From: Bombyx mori | Taxonomy: Eukaryota; Arthropoda; Insecta; Lepidoptera; Bombycidae | Reading direction: 5' to 3' | Length of the DNA stretch: 64,000 nucleotides | Assembly (NCBI RefSeq): GCF_030269925.1 | Contig: NC_085110.1 | Span: 1,984,001 to 2,048,000 of the forward strand | In this document: piece after piece, positions 37,581 through 50,454 of the stretch | Layout: each line of letters begins with the position of its first letter | Numbering within the stretch: the stretch's first letter is position 1 | Program-made: the position numbers and the translations under genes | The notes under the pieces: generated by a model | What the model was told of the DNA's origin: nothing | Seen by the model: the letters and a program-made list of their open reading frames with translations, nothing else | The model's database searches: none

Positions 37581-39159
37581 ATAACTAAGGTAAACATTAG
37601 TGATTCCTAGTACAATCACACTAAAAAGTACCGATCGAAAATTGAAATTTAAAAAAAGAGCATTTTGACAGACCTGACATTTAATGACGCGCAGAATCTA
37701 TGGTCTCCAAAAAAAGCGCTAGGGGTATTTTTGTTATTATAATTTTAGCTGCTTTTGTTATTGATGTACAAAATAAGCATTTTTCCTTAATTTGGTAAAT
37801 GACTATCGTTTTTTGTTACCTTTTGTCTAATAATTTTCGGTCAGATTTTGAATTCACTTTTTAACGCCCTGTATTTAGGTTGATGTGACTTTTGTTTATT
37901 TATTTTTTGATTAATAGCGCGAAAATGTTGTTTTAATTATGTTAAATGTAAAGATGTTGGATACGTGTGAAGTAAAAGCTTATACATAGGTACGTAGAGT
38001 GTTTGACAACTCTCTAAAGTTTCAAGCTATTTATGAAGATAGTTAAATTAATATTAAAATTTGATGCAGATACAAAAAATACCGCACATTTTATTATGTG
38101 CTACGTGCACATAATAAAATATCAAGTAATAAATGCTAGCGGTCGACCTATTAGCACTGATGGTATCTGCGATGGATTGCTTGGATGCCAACGTATGATG
38201 CGACTTGCTTAACAAAACCGTAAAGAAATTGATCATAGACTAAACGATATTTTCGAAAAAAAACCGGTAATTTTTAAGTAATAAAAGTGAAACTTTTTTT
38301 TTTTTTTGGCATTACTATACCAGCTATAGCTTTATTTTAGCTGCGACATTTGAGCTTGTAGACCGCTTTCATAGATGCGTTCCTTTAGAACATATCTGTT
38401 TAATGTAAGACTCGTATGAGAGTTAATCGGAGTTATCATTTTTCGATTCATTGCGTAGATTACTTTTAACTATGTACTTTTGAGATTCAGTCGTAATTAA
38501 TCTTTTTTATGATGTTTTTACGGTATTTTTCAAGGTAAACTTTGATGTGTGATGAAGTAATGAAATAATAATAATACTCATTGTTATAAATAGGCTTAAT
38601 AATATTACTGATTTGTTATCTATGGCAACGCTTTATGGCACAGGGATAAAAATGTATAGGATTTTTTGGCGGGAACGTGAATAATGTTGTTTTGGTTTTT
38701 CATGCTATTTTGTCAAAATACAACAGTCTTACAAATTACGAACAAAAATGAGTTCACAACCAAATTTGGTATTAATTGGCTGTTTACTCGATTGGATATC
38801 AAGATGTGTAGCTCACCCTTCAAATATCATTACTGCTTCGCGACAGAAATAGACAGAGCGAACTGTTTCTACGTTATCAAGGCAGTAAAGCTCATCTGTA
38901 AGCAATCCCGTGTGTGACCTACATGTATGTTACGTCAAAATTCAATACGTAAATAAGTACGAAGCAGATACGGCTCGGTACCGGGTAGTAAATTAAGAAG
39001 GCAGTGGATGGCGCTATAAATCTGTAGTATCAGCCAATGGGCGATCGCATCTCCCCACCACGCGGCGCTGTGCAGCGGCTCCTAACATAATTCCTGTTCA
39101 ATGCCCACCGGATATTTACCTTTCGTGTTCGTAGATTAGGAAATTATGACACGGTTAGT
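37581..39159. other. AT-rich, small hairpin, no gene
   Basis: Contains a perfect 14-bp hairpin (38088-38101 with 38107-38120, loop of 5) and a degenerate Bm1 scrap at 38811-38861 ('cattactgcttcgcgacag'). The 'ttttttggcgggaacg' block at 38661-38676 resembles the end of repeat family D. Confidence 0.4.
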
Positions 39160-39341
39160 TGCCCACTGAGTTTTAGCCGGATCTTCTCAGTGGGTCGCGT
39201 TTCCGATCCGGTGGTACATACTGCGAAGCACTGCTCTTGCTAGGGCCAGTGTTAGCAACACTCCCGGCTTAAGCACCGTGAGCTCACCTACTCGCCCGGT
39301 TACGCTGACATAGCCTCCCAAGGCTTAGGTAAGAAAAAAAA
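39160..39341 (+). mobile_element. LINE family B 3' end with poly(A)
   Basis: 'gatcttctcagtgggtcgcg', 'ttccgatccggtggtac', 'gtgagctcacctactcgccc' and a tail 'aggtaagaaaaaaaa'. Sense on plus. Confidence 0.86.
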
Positions 39342-40009
39342 GGTTAGTGAGTTATGTACAGTGTCAAACATGTAGAATTTGTTTTATAGCAATAATTAAT
39401 TGTTACGGTCAAGGATTGATCTATCACGGGACGTGTCACTATTTTGCGGCCGGTATAGACGGAGTGGTCTTTTAGAATTGGCGTTGGGGCAAAGCACGAC
39501 CTTTTCTGTCCGCGGCCTAAGTGTGTTTCGTGAAGAAAATAATATGTTTAAAATGAACTTATAAAACAATTAAGTTTTGAACTCCCTGTCCGATACTAAT
39601 ACTCATCGAAACACTTTTGTTGTGGTTTACAAAATCATTTGTATAACAAGCGCTCGATGTAAAACAACCAATGTGGGCGGGCGATCGAGAAATGCACACA
39701 CAAAAAGAATGTTTGTCTTTGAAGTTCATAGATAAGTATGTAAATAGACTGAGTGTTTTGTTTTTTATTACCAATATTACTAAAAAGGTTATATTTCGCC
39801 GGTCGTGTAAAATATGCAGAAAATAATAAACAAAATAAGCCTTGAGTAGCGTTACTGTAATGATCTTCGCCGAAATATCAACAATAGCAGTGCAATTTCC
39901 AACTCGAAAATTGTCTAAGATATTTTCTAAGGCTGCGTGAGTGGGTTCAGCAAGCCTTCTTAATTAGACTGCAATTAATGCTTTTCATTATGATAAGCTT
40001 CAACCTCTT

Positions 40010-40087
40010 ATCTCATACTGCTCGTAGCCAAATTGTGGTATTCATTGGCTCCAGTAAGCCTTCGACGCCAGTTCAACCAATAAAAAA
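40010..40087 (+). mobile_element. Degenerate Bm1 3' tail
   Basis: 'attggctccagtaagcc' and a terminal 'ccaataaaaaag' match the last part of Bm1 with many changes. Confidence 0.45.
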
Positions 40088-40099
40088 GTAGAGCTGCTT

Positions 40100-40252
40100 T
40101 TTTCCCTATCTAATCTAGTGACCTCGAGGGGTCATACTCGATTCTAATCTGACGGATTTGCCAACACTAGCCCTAGCAAGAGACCTGTTCGTGCGACGCT
40201 ACCCACTGAGAAGATCCGGCGAGAAACTCAGTGAGCAGTGTCTGAGGGTTAT
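40100..40252 (-). mobile_element. LINE family B 3' end, short
   Basis: 'ctagtgacctcgaggggtc', 'caacactagccctagcaaga' and 'cactgagaagatccggcgag' in antisense order. Confidence 0.75.
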
Positions 40253-40506
40253 GGTCGCCGCAAAACTGCGCATACACTACATACACTGTACCCGCAAAGC
40301 ATACCCGCAAAGCAAAGCAAACCTTTACAGGGTTTGGTTTAACACAAACAATAAACTTTATTTTCGCACACTTTGAATACGGAACCTTAGTGGAGAACTA
40401 AGGAAAACTTCTCTAAACAGAGATAAGTTCTAAAAAATGGATATAATATGTAAATATATTTCGAGGTATTTTAAAATTAAAATCAACAATGAACAGCGCA
40501 TGCATA

Positions 40507-40745
40507 TTTTTTTATAGCTTAGGTTGTTGGACGAGCTCACGGCCCACCGGTGTTAGGTGGTAATCGGCGCCCATAGACATCTAAAACTAAATGCGCCGCC
40601 CACCTCGTGACATCAGTTGTAAGGTTTCAGTTTTAACAGTACAACGGCTGCCCTATCCTTCAAACCGAAACGCATTACTGCTTCACGGCAAAAATAGGTG
40701 AGGTGGTAGTACCCATGCGGACTCACAAGTTGTCTTACCATCAGT
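40507..40745 (-). mobile_element. Bm1 SINE, truncated, diverged
   Basis: T run, 'ggacgagctcacggcccacc', 'aaaccgaaacgcattactgc' and 'gtcttaccatcag'. Typical 3' part. Confidence 0.85.
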
Positions 40746-41830
40746 TTTGAAGTAAATATACCGGATACTGAGTCTACTGTTCAAGGATAAGCAAATTTTC
40801 TCTTGTTTGGAGACAGTTTCAATTGTTAGCTTAATACTGGTTTTTAGTGTCCATGTTTAATAGTAAATACTGCATTAGATGCATTCCACCAAATTAAAAC
40901 CGAATAAGCAAAAACAAAACAATTAAGTACCGTTTTTCGACTGATTTATTTTTCTTTTACTTGTTTATTAATTATTCATGAGCTATAACAACAAAAAAAA
41001 ACATGTTTTTTTCAAAATAAATATCAATAACGAAACTAAAGTGAAAATCTGTTACGCAAACGGAATCTAAGTCTTGAGGCGTCAGTGATTATGGTCGAAT
41101 TTCGCCCAATTGTCGTACGCCGGTAGTTAATTAAAAAGCTTTCCCATTAAAAACCATTCGTCCCTAAGTGCAGATATAAAATGATGAGATTTTATCTTTG
41201 TTTTCGCTACACGTACGTACCTTGGATGTTGAGATAGCCGCCTCTTCGCTTATCCAGTGATAAGATATGTATTTATTTATTGTATTAATTAGCATTTTAT
41301 GTTTTGTCTACACGTTCACATGTTTACATTTTATAGTTTCGTTTTTAACGTATATTGTTTTAATGTTAATTCAGTGTTTTAAATGTATCAGTGTTGCTTG
41401 TTCCGGAATCGGTTTTTGTTTATGTTGTTTTATTACGTGCTTTGTTGATTTTTATAACAAAAGTAATTTATGGCTTTATTCTATTTATTACAAGACCACG
41501 ATGCGCCGGCTAAGCCTTCCCGTAAGCGTTACGTATATCATTAACTGTTCGAGATCTCTATAGCCGCGTAGTCTTTAAGACGAATCTTGCTGGTTTTATT
41601 CAGAAAAAACGCCGCCCTGGCTTCGTTGAGTTCTAGAATTTCACTGTTGTTCAGCCGTAGTTCTAGTATCTACAAGAATTTTCCTGCTAACCCTACTAAT
41701 ATCTTACGTAATGGTATGTTACAAGCGCCATGGAATTGATACCATCGTTCTAATCTAGTAGAAAGTTTTGGTAGCTTAGTCATGAATTTTCTTGAATACC
41801 GTCTTAGACAGTTGTTGACATGTGTAACAT
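40746..41830. other. No gene recognised
   Basis: AT-rich. A 98-codon plus ORF (41267-41563) is rich in Phe, Cys and Leu; it could be drawn as membrane-spanning but has no family resemblance and is probably chance. Confidence 0.35.
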
Positions 41831-42072
41831 TTTTTTTATTTTATTGCTTAGATGTGTGAACGACAGCCCACCTGGTGTTAAGTGGTTACTGGAGCCCATA
41901 GACATCTACCATGTAAATGCGCCACCCACTTTGAGAAATAATTTCTAAGGTCTCAGTATAGTTAGAACGGCTACCCCACCCTTCAAACCGAAACGCATCA
42001 CTGCTTCACGGCAGAAATAGGCGGGGTGGTGGTACCTACCCGTGCGGACTCACAAAAGGTCCTACCACCAGT
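41831..42072 (-). mobile_element. Bm1 SINE, truncated
   Basis: T-rich tail, 'attgcttagatgtgtg', the full antisense body and a 'cctaccaccagt' end. Confidence 0.88.
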
Positions 42073-42819
42073 AAGAATGTACCAGCAAGTAATGAAGTAG
42101 TTAAAGTTAACTTAGTTAACCAAATCGTGACGTTATGTGGACATATACTATATTGCCAAATATTTACAGCTTACAGTGAATCTAGGAAGTAAATCAATTT
42201 ACAGTGCGGTATAGCGGCAGTTTATAGATTGGCGCCCTGCGCAGCGCCGATACCGCCTGCCCAAATCACAGCGGTTTTATTTGTGTGCATCGAATGTTTT
42301 GTTTTTATTTCGTTTAATAACGGGATGGGATAATGGGATTGTAATTTCATTTTACAACTTTATCTTCGTTCGATTTTGACGTATTTTGATGTTGCTCTGA
42401 TATTTTTTTGTCTTGAAGGCTATGTTTTGAGACACGTTCATGACTTTCATGGTACATTTGAAAGAAAATGAATTAAATTGATTATGTCAGCTTTGATTAT
42501 GTTCATTTTAAAGATTGATTTTGCCGTGTGTGATTTTAATGTGAATAAAAAAAATTTCGGCTATTTTCTAAATTAATTTTAAATACGTTTATGTTATTTT
42601 ATTAGTATTTTTAATGTAAATACCGATGAGAATTGCGATCTCCATTGTTTTTCAATTTGATACATTTTGCATAATTACCACACAAATGATGCGTAGCAGA
42701 ATATTGGTAGCTAGGATGTTCGTATGATGAGAATATCTTTGTTGCTCTCGCGATAAGCCATTCACCAATACAAACACAATTTAGCTTTACACTTCTACGA
42801 TTACGTACAATACAAAAAA

Positions 42820-42941
42820 CTGAGAACTCACATCTCAAAGTAGGTGACGGCATTTACGTTGTAAATGTCTATGGGCTCCGGTAACTTAACATCAGGTGGG
42901 CCGTGAGCTCGTACACCCACATGAGCAATAAAAAAACAAAA
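42820..42941 (+). mobile_element. Bm1 SINE 3' fragment
   Basis: 'acggcatttacgttgtaaat', 'gtctatgggctccggtaac' and tail 'gcaataaaaaaacaaaa'. Confidence 0.8.
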
Positions 42942-42956
42942 AAGAAACTTGTATTA

Positions 42957-43533
42957 TCTATATATATATATATATATAAATGAATTGCTGTTCGTTAGTC
43001 TCGCTAAAACTCGAGAACGGCTGGACCGATTTGGCTAATTTTGATCTTGAATCATTTGTGGAAGTTCAGACAAGGTTTAAAAGGTAGATAAATATGAAAA
43101 TGCCTGGAATTAAATCAAAATAATCATTTTTGTTTTTCCTTTGATGTGTCATCGTCGGATGGATTCCTTTTGTTTGTTTTAAGTTCATTTATACAAAAGT
43201 TTAGGTCTTTTATTTGAGTCGTCTATTATCAAAGGTGGCAATCTGTGCATTTGGACAAATAAATGTTATTGATATGTCAATACAGATTGATTTGAATATA
43301 ATCGTCTCCTTCAAAGAATACGGTTCAAAACCTGCATTAAATAAAGGTTAATACTTAACCTGTTATTTATCTAAGATGTCGTTCAGAAGAGTTTTGTGAC
43401 TGCCAATGGAATACAAAGTCAATAATTCGTTTTTCTGATTTACCAATAATTGTCCAAAAGTCACATTGCCGGCTTTGATAATAGTCGACTCATTTATCGA
43501 TTGAGGCACTACGAAGTCTGCCGGGTCAGCTAG
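42957..43533 (+). mobile_element. Non-autonomous Helitron (family H1), long version
   Basis: Starts TCTATATATATA after A and ends 'gccgggtcagctag' before T. It shares both ends with 29504-29789 but has an extra internal block of about 290 bp (43215-43500) absent from the two shorter copies, so the family has at least two size classes. The TA run near the 5' end is expanded. Confidence 0.8.
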
Positions 43534-43888
43534 TTAAGTGATAAAATTAATAACAAAAACATATCCTCGTTCTATGTCTGTTCCAGGGATGTTTAGCTAC
43601 AGTAGCTTCGGGTATAAAACCGGGGCGACCGGGTGTTCTGGTCTGATAGCGGCGCGTGATGGATGCAGCGCTCCGATAACGTTGCTCTCCACCCGGCTGT
43701 AAGGTAAACATCGCTCAACCACCGCTCCAGTCTTTTAAACGTTCGTAATGTGTACTCGTCCACTGTTGAATGCGGGTACAACATAAATCCGCTGATTTTT
43801 TAAAGTTGTTTCCGTTCATTATTTAATTTGTACGTCCATAATATTTTGTCTGTTTGGCTGTGATTATATTGTACGATTACAAGCTGTC

Positions 43889-43945
43889 AAGATTCCGATC
43901 CGGTGGTAGATTCTGCGAAGCGCTGCTCTTGTTAGGGCTGGTGCT
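43889..43945 (+). mobile_element. LINE family B scrap
   Basis: 'gattccgatccggtggtaga' and 'ttctgcgaagcgctgctc' only, about 57 bp. Confidence 0.6.
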
Positions 43946-44134
43946 GTCGGACGGCTGTCTGTGGTCCCTAGAACTTATTGTAACGTAAATTAGAATGCAT
44001 TTCGATACCAGTAATTCTGCTTTTTTTTTAATTAATGAAAGCAAATGAATAAATGAAATTGATCGTAAAGAAAAAAATGTATGACCTTTGATTGAAATTA
44101 ATTATATCGTAATGGATAGTGATTGTAAATCATA

Positions 44135-44589
44135 TCTATATATTAATACGTGAAGCAAAAACTTTGTACCCCTTTTTACGAAAATTGCGCGGACGGAGGA
44201 GTATGAAATTTCTCAAACTTACCTATGGAGAATATAGAGAAGGAATGCACAATGGTATTTTTTTTTTTAATAATGCCATAAATGATACTTTAAATTAATA
44301 AAGAAAACATTACACACACTACCATGTATTTGACACAACACATATATAAAAAATATACTTTTTGTTTACTGTCAATTGAGAAATTTTTGTTATTGTTTAA
44401 AGTCTGTGGTCGAATTAAAAATAGATTAATATTGTTTGTCTTTAATATTATTGATCTATAGTGCAGTTTTGGCGAATACTGTCATTATATTATCGAATTA
44501 TAATAGTAGTTGACAATAGAACCATAATAATGTTTAAACTTTTAATTTCATTTAATAATAGTTGTATTTTGACTACTGCGGGCCACTAG
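44135..44589 (+). mobile_element. Helitron-like element (family H3), copy 1
   Basis: Begins TCTATATATTAATACGTG after A and ends 'gcgggccactag' followed by T. It is alignable along its length with 48466-49108 ('tgcgcggacggaggagtatg', 'gtctgtggtcgaatt', 'atagaaccataataatg'). Non-coding. The TC/CTAG ends suggest a Helitron, but a 3' hairpin is weak. Confidence 0.6.
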
Positions 44590-45399
44590 TGATGATTTAT
44601 TCTACTAGAATCGTTCAAAATGGCTACGAACAATGTGTCAGTGCCTAAATGAAGTAAGACGTCCCTATCTCTCCGATGTTGTGTATTTAAATAAAGATTT
44701 TGACGAAGGCACGAATTCAATCTAACCGGTTTTCATTTAAGCCTAAATAATTTCGTAACTGTTTCTGCCTACACACAACTATTTCCAATATGGCGTATCA
44801 TCAAACATGGCGGACAAGACAAGAATAATCTAAATTGAATAAATTATTTAATGTTATAAATTATAGGAATGTACATAAATTTTAAAGGCTAGAACAATGT
44901 TTTTGCATTCAATCGTGTTAATTTTATTGTATTTTATTAAGGAACGTGTTATGGAAATTATTAATAAAATATGGCAAAAAAACAATATAAATTGAATAGA
45001 AAGTTAAATGATCAAAAGGATTTTGTTTGAGAATAGAGAAATTAGTGGTCGGTGTCGTATAAGGACATCGGAAATGTCTGAGTGAAACTGGTGTCAACCG
45101 CGAAAGACTTCTAAAAACAGGTAATATAAAAATAGAGTTAGAGCGTGTTAATAATTAAGAACAGACCTATAACTCATTATAATATTTAAATGAAAACGTT
45201 AATCATTGTCATTTGGGAAAAATACTTGACTAAAATAAACAATAGAATGTAATTTTTAACAATTTTTAAGATCCCGAAGTTGTTTAAGGATTTTTTTTAA
45301 AGAAATATGCTCACCTAGACGAAGTCTTTCACATGTGGACATTAAGTCTTCTATGTTGAATGCTGGATAGGGAACATGTTATCCGAATTTTACTGTTAA
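44590..45399. other. No gene recognised
   Basis: AT-rich sequence without identifiable features. Confidence 0.4.
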
Positions 45400-45523
45400 A
45401 ACTGAAATCTTAGAACTCATCAACTCACGCAAGGTGGCGGCATTTACGTTGTATTTTATCGGATCCGTTAACCACTTAACACCAGGTGGGCCATGAGTTC
45501 GTCCAAACACCAAAGCAATACAA
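45400..45523 (+). mobile_element. Bm1 SINE 3' fragment, diverged
   Basis: 'ggtggcggcatttacgttgt', 'aaccacttaacaccaggtgg' and 'aaagcaatacaa'. Confidence 0.75.
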
Positions 45524-46875
45524 ATATGACCAATATTAATGGGGAGATCGGGCGCCACTGTAGTTTTTTCGAGAAATGAGAGTTATAAATAAAGCAAATA
45601 TCTATATCATCGAACTTTTAGCTACATCCGAAAAATATAAGAAATAATAATCTATCAAAATCAGATCTATTCATCAATTGACGTAAAATTAATATACACA
45701 TTATTATAATTGAAAATGTTTAACTTTTATCAGTTCACGCAGACAAATCGTATATCACCACAATAGAACCGGCCTCCAATCGAAAACTGCATCGTGATAA
45801 TCGTTCGCCGAATGAAAAAAAAAAACAAAGAACTGTCAATTTGACATTTGTGCGATACACAGCTCGAGTTAAGTCATACTTTGAGTTTTCGTTCGCGCAC
45901 GACTCCGCTTTATCTCAAAAAGCACTCCCGGTTATCAGTTGAGACGCGATCTCACATATTATGTACGTGTTAGGCTCGCCACGGACTCTACGGCCGCTCG
46001 TCAGTCCGTCGTCCTAACAGAATAGTTTAGTATATTTAAATAAATTAAACTTGGCTAAATAATTAATTAGGACGAGGCTAATTGACTTGAAAAATGGAAC
46101 GTTTTGACTGTATATTGTTGAGAGAATTCTATTTTTAGTTTTGTTTATTTTTGTGTTCTTTCGAAGTTTAATGGGCTAGACGGTACCTACCGAATTCATT
46201 GTTAAGCTTATGTCACTATAAACACATTTCCTTACGTACGAAATAAGTTGATTTGGTTTTGTGATTATTTTGCTTTGACTATAATAATATGAGTAGTTTT
46301 CATGTTAAAGATTTTTAATGCAAAAATCTTACTTCTTATGACTTTATACAGCAAGCCGTCAATGGTTCGTCCTCTGTAAAAAGATCGGGTAACCTTAGAA
46401 TTTAACGGACTAGATACTTTTTTCATTATGTAGATAGGTTTTCTTTTCAATACGCTTTCATTAGCTTCAGACGTATGTATGTTAGTATGTAACGAAATCT
46501 TTGAACATGATTTTGACCCCCTTCAAAATGTTGGATTAACTCGAAATTTGGTATACTTATTGAGGACCTATGACAATCTAATATTTAAAAATAAATGTGG
46601 AAGAAAATATATTGAAAAAATTTAAATTCAACTAAAAAATTAACAAGAAAGAATAGTTTAAAAAAACTAACAAAATACGTTTTTATAGAAAATCCAACTA
46701 AAAAATAGAAAATAAATTTTAATAAATTTGAATTAAAAATAGTGTAAGAAAAAATGATTTTATTGTAAAAAAAGCGTGGGGTGCTTGGTATCAGTAAATA
46801 TTTTATGAACAGATATGAAGGGTTATTTTGATAATATCCTGAAAAGCGTATTTTGTTAGTTTTTTAAACTAATAT
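45524..46875. other. No gene recognised
   Basis: A GC-richer patch at about 45850-46020 includes the palindrome 'tgtcaatttgaca' near 45834 and 'cgctcgtcagtccgtcg' near 45994. A promoter is possible but unsupported; the remainder is AT-rich. Confidence 0.35.
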
Positions 46876-47034
46876 TTATTTATTTTTTATTACCTTTGTA
46901 GGCAGACGAGCATACGGTCCAGTTGATGGTAAGTGGTTACCGTCGCTCATGGGTGTCAGCAATGCCTGGGGCCAAGGCGTCGTCGCCAAGCTGCCTACCA
47001 TTGAGTACTCTCCGCAAGCCTCGTTTGAAGAAGA
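46876..47034 (-). mobile_element. LINE family C 3' end
   Basis: 'gcagacgagcatacggtcc', 'gtggttaccgtcgctcatgg' and 'aagcctcgtttgaagaaga' match, in antisense, the LINE C tail at 32707-33130. Confidence 0.65.
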
Positions 47035-47051
47035 ACGTGAAGAAGGAGGGT

Positions 47052-47145
47052 CAGCGAGTTCACGGCTAACTTGGTGTTAAGTTACTATCGGAGCCCATAC
47101 CCACCACAGCATGACGTCACCCGCCTTAAGGCCTTCACGGCAACA
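47052..47145 (-). mobile_element. Degenerate Bm1 fragment
   Basis: 'agttcacggctaacttggtg' and 'cggagcccatacccacc' keep antisense Bm1 order; most of the body is lost. Confidence 0.5.
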
Positions 47146-47397
47146 GTATGAAACCTCAAATGTCATTTTCAAGCAGCCGTAATCGCCGGATCGGATTCGC
47201 TTAGCGCGCCACATCGTGCGTCGGCAGCCTATGGGATAATGGCGAAGTGATTCATTTGTCTCAACCCATCCGAATGTTTTAAGCTTATCCACAGATAACC
47301 GGGTAGGGGCACAGAATTAATGCGTACGTCCGCACAGCCGCTCGGCCTGTTGATAATATACCTATTGATACTTACGTACTCTTGTAATTACGGAAGA

Positions 47398-47825
47398 ATT
47401 TTTGGCGAGAACGCGAGGAGTCAAGTTGTTGTGATTGATTTGTTTTATTTTATCTGTTTAGTGTTTCTTCAGGTTTAAATATGTAATAACGGTGGTTTAT
47501 TAACTGCTTAATATCTGTGAAATTGCACAAATGTGGGAAAATGAAATATAGTCGGTGGACGTAACATCTCGGGATTCTCCAAAAAGTCCACTGGTCCAGT
47601 AAAATGGTGTTCATTTACTGAGATTATATTTCATCCCATATCATCTCATCTCATTTAATTTCATTTCATCCCAGTTGATTAATGTTCCAAATTAATCATC
47701 TTTATTTCATTTCATATCACTCCTTAATATTATTTTTCATAAAAATAAGAATATAAATTAAAATAAGACTTGACCTAAAGGTTTCAGTTACCAGGTCATA
47801 AAATATCTTTAAAAAATTGTAATTA
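47398..47825 (+). repeat. Interspersed repeat family D, copy 2 (longest)
   Basis: Starts near 'tttttggcgagaacgcgagg' and runs through 'aacggtggtttattaactgc', a Thr-Cys-like 'catctcatctcattt' stretch and 'gttaccaggtcataaaat'. Homologous to 34330-34646 (inverted) and 48748-48942. Non-coding and without obvious terminal inverted repeats, so the class is undetermined. Confidence 0.7.
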
Positions 47826-48654
47826 AGGATGTTTTTTTACTAAACGATTGTCTGCAGAATTTCGAGCCTCAAGTTGGGCGGCGGATACTCGATGGGTCAA
47901 CCGGATACCGGTTATTGGATAATCCGTCTAATTACGTGAACAGATTACTGTTTTATAATTAAAATATTTCATTTTGACACGATGCATTACTGATACTGCG
48001 TCTGTTACTTACGTCTGTTTTAAAGTTTTAAACAAACATGCTATGACGTATCAGGTTATTCAACAAATACTACAACAATGTAACTTTGATATTTAACTTT
48101 GTAATTTAGATTCCAAAGGTGTGGTCTCTACGGACTGCTTCTAATCAGTTGACATTTAACTGAAGACAGAGCTGCGTCTCTAAACAGGTAACGCCATTTT
48201 AACTATTTCTAGCGCACTCTGTTGAATTGTTTCCCTGAAATTACCGGTATAGGCGTAATGATGAGTAAAGCCAGACCAAGCCTATTATAGACTAGCAAGA
48301 CCAAGACCAATTTTGCTCATCACTATATAGGCAGCTTAAAGGACCCACCGTCGACCGTATTTTTTAACAGCAATGAAAAAAAATTAAGATTAAAAATATA
48401 CTTTACATCTTAAAGGGGTAGTATCCACATTTTATTTTATTATGGCTCCATTACCCTTTTATACATCTATATATTAGTACGTGAAGCAAAAATTGTGTAC
48501 CTCTTTTTACGAAAATTGCGCGGCCGGAGGAGTATGAAATTTCCCACACTTATAGAGAATATAGAGAAGGAGTGCAGAATGCTAATATATTTTTTAAATT
48601 ATGCATTAAAATACATTAAATCAATAAAAAAACATTACACACACTATGTATTTG

Positions 48655-48679
48655 ACACACACACACACACACACACACA
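48655..48679. repeat. (CA)n microsatellite
   Basis: Twelve CA units inside the H3 element; the other copy has only 'gacacaacac' there, so the run expanded after insertion. Confidence 0.92.
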
Positions 48680-48747
48680 ATATATATTATATACTCTTTG
48701 TTTATTGTCAAACTTTTCATATTACTTATAGTCTGTGGTCAAATTGA

Positions 48748-48942
48748 GAATATATTTCATCTCATATCATCTCATCTCATTTCGTTTAATTTCATTCCAG
48801 TTCATTAATGTCTGAAATTAATCATCTTCATTTCATTTCATTTCACTCCATATTATCATTTTTCATAAAAATAAGATTATAGATTAAAATAAGACATGAC
48901 CTAAAGGTCCTAGTTACCAGGTTATAAAATCCCTTAAAAAAA
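48748..48942 (+). repeat. Interspersed repeat family D, copy 3 (nested)
   Basis: 'ttcatctcatatcatctcat' to 'gttaccaggttataaaat' matches copy 2. The flanks rejoin to the uninterrupted H3 sequence at 44135-44589. Confidence 0.72.
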
Positions 48943-49496
48943 GATTAATATGTATTGTTTATCTTTAATATTATTTGTCTTTAACGTAGTCTTGGCGAAA
49001 TCTGTGATTATAGAAGTTTAATAGTCGTTGATAATAGAACCATAATAATGTTCAAACTTATAATTTCAATTAATTAAAATCGAATTTCGACTACTGCGGC
49101 ACCACTAGCATTAATAAAAATCATATACAGTGAAACCTCCGCTTGTGAGCATAAACAAAAGCAATATCTATCAGATACGAATTTGATATTCAAAACTACA
49201 CAATAACTTTAAGACGAGCACCGAAACTTACGCGGCCGTTATCACACGTAAAGACATTCGAACAACATTGGAGCTCAGTTCTCGGCACATTTGCGAGACA
49301 TTACACACACAAACTAACATAACAGTTTAATTAGAAGTGCATCTAAGCGTATTAGTTGCAATGACTGTCTAGGTTGCGTGCGGTTTAAGTTAAGAGCGTC
49401 GAGCGTGTTGCTTTGTAAATATTCAAAGGAATCATCGTCGTTTAAACCGATGGTAGGGTATTGCGTGACCATGTCCCGTGCTGTAGACCTCTTTAT

Positions 49497-49645
49497 CTTT
49501 TTTCCCTTACCCTATAACTAGCTGGTTCGACCACAAAATCTTTAAAGCCTCAACAGGGCGGAGGGCCAGCTTGAGGGCTCAGTCGGGAGAGCTAAGCTTG
49601 TGAACAATTGCCGAACCTCCGAAAGAGGCTTAACAAGTTGAAGTC
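49497..49645 (-). mobile_element. Degenerate LINE (A/B-like) 3' fragment
   Basis: 'agggctcagtcgggagagc', 'aacaattgccgaacctccga' and 'aagaggcttaacaagttg' echo the A-type 3'UTR ('ctccgaaggagacctaac'). Old and much altered. Confidence 0.45.
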
Positions 49646-50454
49646 TGCAAAACCATCACGCAATGCGCACTAAATGATATAGCGACTGTCTTGATGTTTT
49701 GATTGATTGATTTAAAGTGATGGTGGTTTCAATTTTCAAAAAGCGGCACTCGGTAGCACGTACGTAGGCTGATATCGTTGCGTGAAATAAATTTAACAAT
49801 ACAACCTCACTAGACTGTAAACTTTTTGTTATAAAATTAGACGTGATAATTATGGAAAATTCAAACCATAGGCTCGCATTTTTACGCATACTTTCACAAC
49901 ATTCGTAAAATGTTCATTGTAATTGGCTACACGACAGGTAAGGTGTTCGAATAGAAAGTTGAGAAAGAAAAATAAATATCAATTGTTAAGCGCGGAAAAC
50001 TAATGTTTTCTTGTGTTTGTTTTAAATTTGTTGTGGAATTTAAGGCTTAAGAATAGACCGCTAATTTGTATATCTCCATTGACTTGTACCACGAGCTCTA
50101 CAAAGTTTCAGTTCGGTATTGGATCTAAGTTGGTCGCTATCTAAGCACGTATCGCGGCCGATGTTTGAACGCTACCCACAGTACGAAATGTAGCGCTCTC
50201 AGTTATTGGCGTTATTGCCTCTCACGTTATATGCTGAATAATTGATCCGAACGTTCATGTGAACGTGAATGCGAGGAATGTAAATTATTCGTCGGAATAT
50301 GTATGTAGTTAAAATAAAACCACAAAAAAGCGTTTTGATTCATCTCTATCTTTGTCAACAAAATTATAGGTAATCACTGTAACCGCCCGTTTCGCTGGGC
50401 ATTTAAAATTAACATTATTATTTCCCACCCCCACAAAGATTCTCATCATTAACG

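Larger units (their letters stand above)
48466..49108 (+). mobile_element. Helitron-like element (family H3), copy 2, interrupted
   Basis: Starts TCTATATATTAGTACGTG after A and ends 'gcggcaccactag', here followed by C rather than T. Compared with 44135-44589 it carries an insertion of repeat D at 48748-48942 and a (CA)n run at 48655-48679. Confidence 0.6.

Noticed and set aside
38088..38120. 14-bp perfect hairpin as a microRNA precursor
   Set aside because: Stem too short for a typical insect pre-miRNA and AT-rich; no second supporting feature.
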